A stretch of 64,000 nucleotides of DNA, from the NCBI GenBank assembly GCA_964633435.1, contig CAZWHA010000003.1:1-64000 (forward strand), written 5' to 3'. Positions 1-6,896 of this stretch are shown piece by piece. The translations under genes and the position numbers were made by a program. The notes below the pieces were generated by a model. That model was given only the letters and a program-made list of their open reading frames with translations, was not told the DNA's origin and ran no database searches. The DNA comes from GCA-016699895 sp964633435 (GTDB lineage Bacteria; Patescibacteriota; Saccharimonadia; Saccharimonadales; Saccharimonadaceae). Positions within the stretch are counted from its first letter, which is position 1. Each line of letters opens with the position of its first letter.

Positions 1-117
1 TTCGAAACGAATTCGCGAAATAACACTAATGGAAAGAATTCACCTTTAGATGACTATGAAATCGGCTTGCACTACTGGATTGTAAAACAGAATCGCTCGC
101 AATACGCGGGCGATTTT

Positions 118-147
118 TTGTTGACCTCTTGTGGCTTATGGTATAAT
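118..147 (+). promoter_or_regulatory. ftsA promoter, leaderless type
   Basis: The extended -10 TGGTATAAT occupies 139-147. TTGTTG at 118-123 lies 18 nt upstream as a possible -35. The -10 ends 6 nt before the ftsA ATG at 154, so transcription should begin at or next to the start codon. No Shine-Dalgarno sequence fits in between. Bases 1-117 hold no gene I can identify. Confidence 0.7.
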
Positions 148-153
148 GTACTC

Positions 154-1434
154 ATGAATGAAACAAAATATGCAGTTGGTGTCGACATCGGAACTGACAC
201 GGTAAAAGTTGTAGTTGGTCATACTGGTGTGTCAACGTCGGCTGACGAAACTTCAGCGGTCGCAACTCAGGGGAAAGTAACAATTATAGGCGTTGGTACA
301 CATAAAAATTCGGGGATGCGCAAAGGCACGATCGTTAATCTCGATAAAACCGCCGAAGCCATCGACCGAGCACTGCAAAAAGCCGAGCGTATGAGCGGTT
401 ACAATATTGATGGAGCTACAGTGAACATCAACGGTTCGCATATCGTTGGTTTGTCATCTCGTGGTGTCATCGCTGTAGGGGCCGGGGGTCACACAATTGG
501 GCAGGAAGAACTGAGTCGAGTCGAAGAAGCCGCGACAGTAGTGCAACTACCGGCTAATCGCGAGATTCTCGACGTAACGCCGCGTAGCTACAAGCTTGAT
601 AGTCAGGATGGCATTCGCGACCCCTTTGGTATGACGGGTGTCCGGCTGGAGGTTGATGCCTATATGATTACGGCGCTGTCACCACATATGAAGAACCTCG
701 AAAAGGTGCTCGAGATGACCGAGTTGTCGCCGCATCACGTGATTGTCAGTGGCCTAGCCTCGGCTCAGGCAGTGCTCGACGATCAGCTGCGCGAAAATGG
801 TGTGGTATTGATTGACCTCGGGGCGACAACTACTAATGTAACGGTTTTCGAAGAAGGCGATATTATTCATGCAGCAGTGCTACCAATTGGCTCGAATAAT
901 ATTACTAACGACCTCGCGATTGGATTAAAGACCGAGCTCGATATTGCGGAAAAGGTAAAAGTTGAACATGCAGTGGCCGCGCCCGAATTGCGACGTGGTT
1001 CAGGATCGAAAGTAACAGTGAAAATTGGTGGCGGTACTACGGCAAAGTCAATTGATTTCAACACCGAGGTGATTGACGAAATTGTCGAGGCACGACTGGC
1101 CGAAATCTTTGAACTGGTGAACCATGAGCTGAAAAAGATCAAACGATTAGCTAAATTACCGGGTGGTGCGGTCCTGACCGGTGGCGGTGCGAAACTACGC
1201 GGTATCGCTGATTATGCGCGTGAAGTGTTGTCGATGAACGCACATATCGGCAAGTTACCAGAATTTGGCGGTATGGGTGACAAGGTTAATGATCCGAGTT
1301 TCACGACAGCAGCTGGATTAATGTTGCTCGATCTGGCCTCGCCCAGCAATGTCGCTAGGCAAAATAGCGGCAATATCATAGGCGGTTTGATGGCTAAATT
1401 AAGTGGCTTGTTCTCTGGTCCAAACAAGCGTTGA
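154..1434 (+). CDS. ftsA: Cell division protein FtsA
   Basis: Actin-like ATPase that tethers FtsZ filaments to the membrane at the division site. The 426-residue product has the family's nucleotide-binding motifs: phosphate-1 VGVDIGTDTVKVVV near residues 8-21, phosphate-2 IDLGATTTNVTVF near 217-230, and the adenosine motif TGGGAKLRG near 341-349. It ends in a short basic/amphipathic tail (GGLMAKLSGLFSGPNKR) that fits a membrane-targeting helix. The frame is open further upstream, but only to a TTG. The ATG at 154 sits just after a TATAAT box and is preferred. ftsZ follows 155 nt downstream with its own promoter. Confidence 0.95.
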   Translation: MNETKYAVGVDIGTDTVKVVVGHTGVSTSADETSAVATQGKVTIIGVGTHKNSGMRKGTIVNLDKTAEAIDRALQKAERMSGYNIDGATVNINGSHIVGLSSRGVIAVGAGGHTIGQEELSRVEEAATVVQLPANREILDVTPRSYKLDSQDGIRDPFGMTGVRLEVDAYMITALSPHMKNLEKVLEMTELSPHHVIVSGLASAQAVLDDQLRENGVVLIDLGATTTNVTVFEEGDIIHAAVLPIGSNNITNDLAIGLKTELDIAEKVKVEHAVAAPELRRGSGSKVTVKIGGGTTAKSIDFNTEVIDEIVEARLAEIFELVNHELKKIKRLAKLPGGAVLTGGGAKLRGIADYAREVLSMNAHIGKLPEFGGMGDKVNDPSFTTAAGLMLLDLASPSNVARQNSGNIIGGLMAKLSGLFSGPNKR

Positions 1435-1528
1435 ATACAATAATTGCTCGCTGTACCGAACTGCTAGCTATCAATTTCACTACGACATTATTCATAAATG
1501 TAAATAGTTTATTCAAGCACACCTGTAC

Positions 1529-1557
1529 TTGCTTTTTTTAAATGTACGATGTATACT
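1529..1557 (+). promoter_or_regulatory. ftsZ promoter
   Basis: TTGCTT (1529-1534) and TATACT (1552-1557) are separated by 17 nt. The start codon is at 1590 and is preceded by the ribosome binding site AAGGGGG. ftsZ therefore has a conventional short leader, unlike ftsA. Confidence 0.7.
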
Positions 1558-1589
1558 AATTTTATACACGTAATCAATGAAGGGGGATT

Positions 1590-2924
1590 ATGCCAGAAGT
1601 GAAACCAGCGGAAATACAGGCTTCGGCCGTTATTAAGGTTGTCGGTGTCGGTGGAGCAGGTGGAGCGGCTGTTAATCGGATGCGCGATGCCGGTATCAAA
1701 GGTGTTCAGTTTATCGCTATTAATACCGATGCTCAGGCACTGCATAACAGTGAGGCTGATACTAAAATTCACATTGGCAAAGACACGACGCGTGGCCTCG
1801 GTGCTGGGGCGGACCCCTCGGTTGGTGAAGCGGCGGCTCGTGAGAGTGCCGATGAAATCAAAAAGGCGATTGATGGGGCTGACATGATCTTTGTAACGAT
1901 TGGCGCTGGTGGTGGCACTGGCTCTGGTGCCGGTCCCGTAGTGGCAGAGTTGGCTCAGGAAATAGGTGTTCTGACAGTTGGTGTCGCTACGCGTCCGTTT
2001 GGTTTTGAGGGCGAAAAGCGTCGTCAGAACGCTGAACTAGCCATTAGCAATCTATCAAATCATGTTGATACTCTGATTACGATTCCAAATGATCGATTAC
2101 TCCAAACGATTGATCGTCGAACACCGCTCCTCGAAACGTTCAAAATCGCTGATGATGTTTTGCGCCAGGGCGTACAGGGTATTTCAGAGCTGATTACCGA
2201 ACATGGTCTAATTAACCTCGACTTTGCCGACGTACGTGCCATCATGACCAAGGCTGGTAGTGCACTGATGGGCATCGGTCGCGCCAGTGGCGATGATCGT
2301 GCTGTCAAGGCCGCGCAGCAGGCGATTGAGTCGCCGCTGATTGAGGTATCAATTGACGGAGCCCGTGGTGTCCTGTTTAATGTCACCGGTGGTTACGATA
2401 TGAGTATGAGCGAGATTCAGGAAGCAGCCGAGTTGATTACCTCGGCGGTGGCGCCCGAAGCCAATATTATCTTTGGTGCGACGCTCAAGCCAGATATGGA
2501 GGACGAGCTCATTATTACTGTGGTAGCCACTGGGTTTGATGCTGCGTACTTTGCCGGCAAAGCTAATACCAGTAACGATACGGCGCACGAATCAGCAGCC
2601 AGTGGTCTGAGCTACGATCATAACATCGACAGCAGTGATGCAGACGCAACATCAGAAACTATTGACGAAGCCGTCAAAGACCTTGACTTGAACAAGCTTG
2701 ACACTGACGAAGAAGTTACTAGTGCAGCGACCGATTTCACTAGTGACGAAGAACCCGAAGCACCATGGCACAGCACCTCGTTTTCATCCGACAATACCAA
2801 TGACGAGCCAACTTCGCCATTTGGTAGTTCAGTTGACGACGATAAATCAGATGACAAATATGACACGCCGTCGTTCCTGCGCCGTCGCTTTGGGCGTAAC
2901 AAGAAGGATAAAAAAGAGGATTGA
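1590..2924 (+). CDS. ftsZ: Cell division protein FtsZ
   Basis: Tubulin-like GTPase that forms the cytokinetic ring. The 444-residue product carries the tubulin signature GGGTGSGAG near residues 107-115, and the N-terminal VGVGGAGGAAVNRM nucleotide-binding segment. The folded domain ends around residue 320. A long acidic linker rich in D, E, S and T follows. The C-terminal peptide DTPSFLRRRFG matches the conserved FtsA-binding tail (consensus DIPAFLR). A basic KKDKKED extension follows it. The start is fixed by the AAGGGGG ribosome binding site. Confidence 0.97.
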   Translation: MPEVKPAEIQASAVIKVVGVGGAGGAAVNRMRDAGIKGVQFIAINTDAQALHNSEADTKIHIGKDTTRGLGAGADPSVGEAAARESADEIKKAIDGADMIFVTIGAGGGTGSGAGPVVAELAQEIGVLTVGVATRPFGFEGEKRRQNAELAISNLSNHVDTLITIPNDRLLQTIDRRTPLLETFKIADDVLRQGVQGISELITEHGLINLDFADVRAIMTKAGSALMGIGRASGDDRAVKAAQQAIESPLIEVSIDGARGVLFNVTGGYDMSMSEIQEAAELITSAVAPEANIIFGATLKPDMEDELIITVVATGFDAAYFAGKANTSNDTAHESAASGLSYDHNIDSSDADATSETIDEAVKDLDLNKLDTDEEVTSAATDFTSDEEPEAPWHSTSFSSDNTNDEPTSPFGSSVDDDKSDDKYDTPSFLRRRFGRNKKDKKED

Positions 2925-2989
2925 GCAAATTTATTGTTCAGTCTGATCGGTGTTATTTAACAATAGGTTAGCAAAGGAGGGGAGCCAGA

Positions 2990-3451
2990 ATGCATTGTCC
3001 AAAATGTGGGAATGATGATAGCAAAGTGGTGGAATCGCGAGATACTGGCGACTCAGTGCGTCGTCGACGCGAATGCTTGGCCTGCGGTAGGCGTTACACT
3101 ACCTATGAACGTATTGAAAAGCCTAACCTAGCTATCATCAAAAAGGACAAACGCCGTGAATTATTTGATCGAGATAAATTAAAACGAGCTATTGCTCGGT
3201 CGATTGGTAAATTCCTGGGCGGCGAAATTGAAACCGAAGAGGTCGTCGCTCGGGTCGAAGATGCTCTCTATAGTCTGGGTGAAAACGAAATTAGTAGCCA
3301 GCAAATCGGCGATGCGGTCATGGCCGAATTGGCACGTCGCAACGAGGTTGCCTATATTCGTTTCGCTAGTGTCTATCGCGAGTTTAAAAACGCCGATGAA
3401 TTCGTAGAGACACTCAAAGAACTGCGCAAAGAACCCGATGACGATAAATAA
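2990..3451 (+). CDS. nrdR: Transcriptional repressor NrdR
   Basis: Nucleotide-sensing repressor of ribonucleotide reductase genes. The 153-residue product has the N-terminal zinc ribbon (C3, C6, C29, C32) with the VRRRREC segment, followed by the ATP-cone domain. Length is typical for the family. A strong AAAGGAGGGG site precedes the ATG. No ribonucleotide reductase gene is visible in this window. The next gene follows 15 nt downstream, so they are probably co-transcribed. Confidence 0.95.
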   Translation: MHCPKCGNDDSKVVESRDTGDSVRRRRECLACGRRYTTYERIEKPNLAIIKKDKRRELFDRDKLKRAIARSIGKFLGGEIETEEVVARVEDALYSLGENEISSQQIGDAVMAELARRNEVAYIRFASVYREFKNADEFVETLKELRKEPDDDK

Positions 3452-3466
3452 CAGAGGAGGTGGGGC

Positions 3467-3721
3467 GTGAGATTAGTAATAGTATACCGCGAAGCGAGCG
3501 AACATCGAATGGCGGTCGAGTCGTTCATGCGCGATTTTAAATTCCAGACAGGTGGCGAGATCGAAGCGATCAATCCTGATACTCGTGAGGGTGCGGCTTT
3601 TTGCCAGACGTATGATGTTGTTGAGTATCCGACAATGCTGGCAATCACTAGTGACGGTACGCCAACGGCTACCTGGCGCGGCACTTTGCCCACGATCTCT
3701 GATGCTAGTGGCTATAATTAA
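3467..3721 (+). CDS. Small thioredoxin-fold protein without CxxC
   Basis: The 84-residue product resembles a thioredoxin fold. It starts with a beta strand (RLVIVY), has the cis-proline-like segment VEYPTMLAI near residues 52-60, and a WRG strand near the end. The usual CxxC is absent; the only cysteine is C46. The start is GTG after AGGAGGTGGGG. It sits 13 nt before a VKOR-family gene, suggesting a role in the same redox system, perhaps as a partner or scaffold. Fold assignment is by eye and the function is inferred. Confidence 0.55.
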   Translation: MRLVIVYREASEHRMAVESFMRDFKFQTGGEIEAINPDTREGAAFCQTYDVVEYPTMLAITSDGTPTATWRGTLPTISDASGYN

Positions 3722-3734
3722 AGGAAGGGCGGAA

Positions 3735-4358
3735 ATGGCAAAGGAATTAAAGAAACCACGAGATGAAAATCGATCAAAAAAATGGATTGCTGGACTACTG
3801 ATTGTTTTTGGGTCGGTCGGTCTGCTGGCTTCTTTTACGCTCAGTGTCGATGCGTATATGGTCGTAAAGAATCCTCAAACGCAGCTAGCCTGTAGTATTA
3901 ACGCTGTACTAAACTGTCTGCAGGTTATGAAAACGCCCCAGGCCGAGATATTTTTCGGTATTCCGAACAGCTTTTTCGGCATGATGGCATTTCCGGTACT
4001 AATAACAATTGGTGTGATGTTGGCGATTGGCGCCAGGTTACCAAAATGGTTCAAGACCTGCATGCAAATTGGAGCGTTGGGCGGACTGGCGTTTGCCTGG
4101 TGGATGTTCTTTGATAGTTTGTATATTATCGGCGTACTATGTCCGTGGTGTTTGACAGTGACGACTTCAATGACCATCATTTTTGGGGCGATTACTCATT
4201 ACAATTTGCGCGAAAACACCTTTGATTTCAAGCGTCCAACGTATGACAAGATCCTGAAATTCCTGAATGCTGATGGTGACAAATTGATCTGGGCGACGGT
4301 CTTGGTCACCTTTGCATTTTTAACTTTTGCCCAATTTGGCACCGCGTTATTTGAATAA
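3735..4358 (+). CDS. Vitamin K epoxide reductase (VKOR) family protein
   Basis: Integral membrane oxidoreductase that in bacteria re-oxidises a periplasmic/extracytoplasmic thiol oxidase using quinone, in place of DsbB. The 207-residue product has several hydrophobic segments, the loop cysteine pair C53 and C61, and the active-site motif CPWC at C136-C139. Bacterial VKORs are often fused to or paired with a thioredoxin-like protein, and the preceding gene is one. The ATG at 3735 has the AAGGAAGGG site. An upstream in-frame extension overlaps the previous gene and is disregarded. Confidence 0.9.
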   Translation: MAKELKKPRDENRSKKWIAGLLIVFGSVGLLASFTLSVDAYMVVKNPQTQLACSINAVLNCLQVMKTPQAEIFFGIPNSFFGMMAFPVLITIGVMLAIGARLPKWFKTCMQIGALGGLAFAWWMFFDSLYIIGVLCPWCLTVTTSMTIIFGAITHYNLRENTFDFKRPTYDKILKFLNADGDKLIWATVLVTFAFLTFAQFGTALFE

Positions 4359-4372
4359 AAGGAGGTTTGGCA

Positions 4373-4933
4373 GTGGTTGAATTAGAGCGAGAATATACTT
4401 TTTTGGTCGATGAATTGCCAGCTGACATCGGTACTTTTCCGTCAAAAATTATTGAGGATAATTACATTCCCGGTGATGTCGATCATCCAATAATTCGGAT
4501 TCGGCGGAATGGCGAAAAGTACGTGATCACCAAAAAGTATCCAGCGGATAGTGCAGATGAACTGAGTGGCGATTCTTCGCGGATGGTCGAACATACTATC
4601 GAGTTGTCGCTGGATGAATATCGGGCGCTGAATCAACTACCCGGCAAACGCTTTAAAAAGCGACGTTTCGCCTATGAAGTTGACGGACAGGCTGCCGAAG
4701 TTGACGTGTATCTCGATGATTTGGCGGGGCTAGTGGTGATTGATTTTGAGTTTGATTCTGATGAAGCGATGGCGACTTTTCAAAGGCCTGATTTTATCGG
4801 TCCAGATGTCACCCAGGATAGCCTGGTGGCTGGCGGCATGTTATGTGGCAAGAAATATGCAGATATTGCCGATGAACTACTCGAGAAGTACGATTATCGA
4901 CCAGTGGCGGGTGTTAATCAATATAATGAGTAG
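4373..4933 (+). CDS. CYTH-domain (triphosphate tunnel) protein
   Basis: The 186-residue product begins with VELEREYTF, the ExExK-like signature of CYTH/triphosphate tunnel metalloenzymes. It continues with IRIRRNGEKYVITKK and later VDVYLDDLAGLVVIDFEF, alternating charged strands typical of the tunnel. Likely substrates in the family are inorganic triphosphate, thiamine triphosphate or ATP; the substrate here is unknown. GTG at 4373 is chosen because GGAGG at 4361-4365 lies 7 nt before it, while an alternative TTG at 4367 is too close. Confidence 0.8.
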   Translation: MVELEREYTFLVDELPADIGTFPSKIIEDNYIPGDVDHPIIRIRRNGEKYVITKKYPADSADELSGDSSRMVEHTIELSLDEYRALNQLPGKRFKKRRFAYEVDGQAAEVDVYLDDLAGLVVIDFEFDSDEAMATFQRPDFIGPDVTQDSLVAGGMLCGKKYADIADELLEKYDYRPVAGVNQYNE

Positions 4934-4962
4934 TTGAATTTTACCTGTCAGGGTGATAGAAT
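4934..4962 (+). promoter_or_regulatory. Promoter of the T-box/ileS operon
   Basis: TTGAAT (4934-4939), a 17-nt spacer and TAGAAT (4957-4962) preceded by TGA form a plausible extended -10 promoter. Transcription would begin near 4969, giving a leader of about 230 nt before the first gene. Confidence 0.5.
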
Positions 4963-4965
4963 ATG

Positions 4966-5155
4966 GCCAAGACGTTTTAGTGGCTATCACCCACGAGTCG
5001 CGAGAAGAAATCGGGCTTTTACCCAGAAACTAGACCTCGCCGGGACTGGCACGACAGATCAGACAAATAGAGTGCGATAAAGGTTTATCCCTTTTTCGAA
5101 ACTGGATGGTACCACCCTGCGTGTGCAGGGCTCCAGTGGCGGAACTGGGATTTTT
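4966..5155 (+). ncRNA. T-box riboswitch leader (probably isoleucine)
   Basis: The T-box core ATGGTACCACC lies at 5106-5116. It is in a bulged antiterminator formed by ACTGGA (5101-5106) with TCCAGT (5132-5137), capped by the hairpin CCCTGC-gtgt-GCAGGG. The same TCCAGT can instead pair with ACTGGGA (5144-5150) to make a terminator followed by TTTTT. AAAGG...CCTTT near 5083-5096 resembles Stem III. An ATC at 4986-4988 in the first stem region, followed by A, is a candidate specifier, but other ATC triplets exist, so the tRNA identity rests mainly on ileS lying downstream. Confidence 0.8.
5132..5155 (+). terminator. T-box intrinsic terminator
   Basis: TCCAGT (5132-5137) pairs with ACTGGGA (5144-5150), followed by TTTTT (5151-5155). 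It shares its 5' arm with the antiterminator, as expected for a transcriptional T-box switch. Confidence 0.75.
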
Positions 5156-5200
5156 ATATTTTCCAGGCAAAATATCATTTTAAACCAAAGGAGATGTGTG

Positions 5201-5551
5201 ATGCGAGGACTCGATCGAGTGGAATTGGATGGTTCGGGCAGCGGCGATGCACCGAGATCAAATATTACTGGCTGGGAAGATATGGCCGATCTCCGTAGTC
5301 TAGTTGTTACCGAAGGCCAGGTCGACTCTCGCAATCTTGTTCCTGATAGCCTAGACCCCCGACAGGAAATAGCAGACAAGCTACGCGGACTCGGTTATGA
5401 GATTAATTATGAACATTGGGATAAATTAACCGGCGGTACGCTCCATAATTTGGTGTGGAATCTCACGGGTATGCAGATTGGCGAAGAAGATGTAAAGCTG
5501 ATCGACGACTGGAGAAGATCACACCCAAATCAAGAGAGGCATTATGACTAA
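5201..5551 (+). CDS. Hypothetical protein, first gene of T-box operon
   Basis: The 116-residue product is not recognised. It is soluble and acidic in the N-terminal half, with a C-terminal region (DKLRGLGYEINYEHW, then EEDVKLIDDWRRSHP) that may be helical. The ATG at 5201 lies 7 nt after AAAGGAG. It overlaps the next gene by 8 nt, so it is translationally linked to it. Position directly after the T-box means it is induced together with ileS when the cognate tRNA is uncharged. Confidence 0.65.
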   Translation: MRGLDRVELDGSGSGDAPRSNITGWEDMADLRSLVVTEGQVDSRNLVPDSLDPRQEIADKLRGLGYEINYEHWDKLTGGTLHNLVWNLTGMQIGEEDVKLIDDWRRSHPNQERHYD

Positions 5552-6098
5552 AATAACGTATTTCGTGCATGGCACTACAACTGACAATGAAGACGGGGTA
5601 GCAACTGGACAACTGCCCGGCGAGCTGTCCGCTCGTGGTGTAGAGCAAGCTAAAATCCTGCCATCACAGCTGACGGACGCGAGCTTTGACGTGATGTTCT
5701 GTTCTGATCTGCAGCGCTCGATCGACTCGGCACAGCTCGGTTTTGGTGATACGCACAAAATTGTTATTGATAAGCGATTGCGCGAAGCTAATTACGGTGA
5801 CTGGAATGGTAGCATACATACCTTTAAAGAACGCGCTGGCGACTTTATCGACCAGCCGTTCCCAGGTGGTGAGAGTTATCGTGATGTCGAGGCGCGAATC
5901 AGCGATTTTCTCGACATGCTGCGACGAGATTATGCCGGCCAGCACGTTGCAATTATGGGACACGAAGCGCCACAGTTGGCGCTCGAGGTGTTGGCGAATG
6001 GCAAGACATGGCAGCAAGCTATTGATGCTAATTGGCGCAAAGTAAAAGCCTGGCAACCGGGTTGGGTTTATGAAATAGAGGAGATGGCAGATGAGTAG
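5544..6098 (+). CDS. Histidine phosphatase (phosphoglycerate mutase-like)
   Basis: The 184-residue product belongs to the histidine phosphatase superfamily. The catalytic histidine is H9 in YFVHGTTTDN, a variant in which the arginine of the usual RHG triad is V8. Other conserved segments are the CSDLQRSIDSAQ block, the acid-donor REANYGDWNG region and the second histidine in MGHEAPQL. The substrate is unknown; a small-molecule phosphatase is more likely than glycolytic mutase. The gene overlaps its neighbours on both sides in the ileS operon. Confidence 0.8.
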   Translation: MTKITYFVHGTTTDNEDGVATGQLPGELSARGVEQAKILPSQLTDASFDVMFCSDLQRSIDSAQLGFGDTHKIVIDKRLREANYGDWNGSIHTFKERAGDFIDQPFPGGESYRDVEARISDFLDMLRRDYAGQHVAIMGHEAPQLALEVLANGKTWQQAIDANWRKVKAWQPGWVYEIEEMADE

Positions 6099-6534
6099 TC
6101 AATTTCCTAGAGTCGGTATTGGCGTATTTATTTTTCGCGATGGCAAATTCTTGATGCAGCAGCGCCGTGGTTCTCATGGCGAAGGTACCTGGTCGATCCC
6201 TGGTGGACATATGGAATTTGGGGAAACGCCAGAGCAGACGGCTATTCGAGAGGTGCGCGAGGAAATTGGTTGCGAGATCGATAATATCCGTTTCGCGGCC
6301 GTGACTAACGACTTTTTTGACAGAGAGAGAGAGACGAAACACTACATTACCTGGTGGGTTGTTAGCGACTGGAAAGCAAACGAGCCGCGTATCGTTGAGC
6401 CGCACAAGTGTACGGCGCAACTGTGGACTGATTTCGATCATTTGCCTGAGCCGCTTTTTCTGCCCTGGCAAAACTTACTCGAAAGCGAGTTTATAGATGG
6501 TATTAAACGGGAATTAGAAAAGAGTCGATCATGA
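6091..6534 (+). CDS. Nudix hydrolase
   Basis: The 147-residue protein has a full Nudix box, GGHMEFGETPEQTAIREV followed by REEIG, near residues 38-60. This cleaves nucleoside diphosphate-linked substrates with Mg2+. The WSIPGGHMEFGE context and FLMQQRRGSHGEGTW resemble MutT-like or ADP-ribose/dGTP-type members; the exact substrate cannot be told. It overlaps the preceding gene by 8 nt and the next by 4 nt. Confidence 0.9.
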   Translation: MSSQFPRVGIGVFIFRDGKFLMQQRRGSHGEGTWSIPGGHMEFGETPEQTAIREVREEIGCEIDNIRFAAVTNDFFDRERETKHYITWWVVSDWKANEPRIVEPHKCTAQLWTDFDHLPEPLFLPWQNLLESEFIDGIKRELEKSRS

Positions 6535-6896
6535 AATTTTATTGCTATAAAAAGTGTTCAACCTGCAAAAAGGCAGCAGCATTGTTGCGAGCCCGGGGCG
6601 TCAAGTTCCAGGAAATCGACTATACTGAACAGCCATTGACCGTCAAAGAACTGCACATTTATTGGCAGGCCTCAGGTTTGCCATTAAAGAAGTTTTTCAA
6701 CACAAGTGGTCTGTTATATCGGGAAATGAATGTCAAGGAGAAATTAGTGACAATGACCGATGATGAACAGCTTGATTTACTAGCTCGACATCCAATGCTG
6801 GTAAAGCGGCCGATTCTAGTGCTGAGCGATGCGGTATTAGTGGGTTTTGACGAAACGAAGTGGACTAGCACATTAAACAAGGAGGATCAGTCATGA
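6531..6896 (+). CDS. ArsC/Spx-family protein
   Basis: The 121-residue thioredoxin-like protein has the motif KKCSTCKKA with C9 and C12, the N-terminal MKFYCYKKCSTCKKA characteristic of the ArsC/Spx/YffB family. RPILVLSDAVLVGFDE near the C terminus matches the family's RPii...vGf segment. It could be an Spx-like regulator or a thiol reductase. No arsenic genes are nearby. It overlaps ileS by 4 nt (ATGA). Confidence 0.85.
   Translation: MKFYCYKKCSTCKKAAALLRARGVKFQEIDYTEQPLTVKELHIYWQASGLPLKKFFNTSGLLYREMNVKEKLVTMTDDEQLDLLARHPMLVKRPILVLSDAVLVGFDETKWTSTLNKEDQS

Noticed and set aside
1435..1589. Possible tRNA or small RNA between ftsA and ftsZ
   Set aside because: No cloverleaf or strong hairpin; it is AT-rich and explained by the ftsZ promoter.
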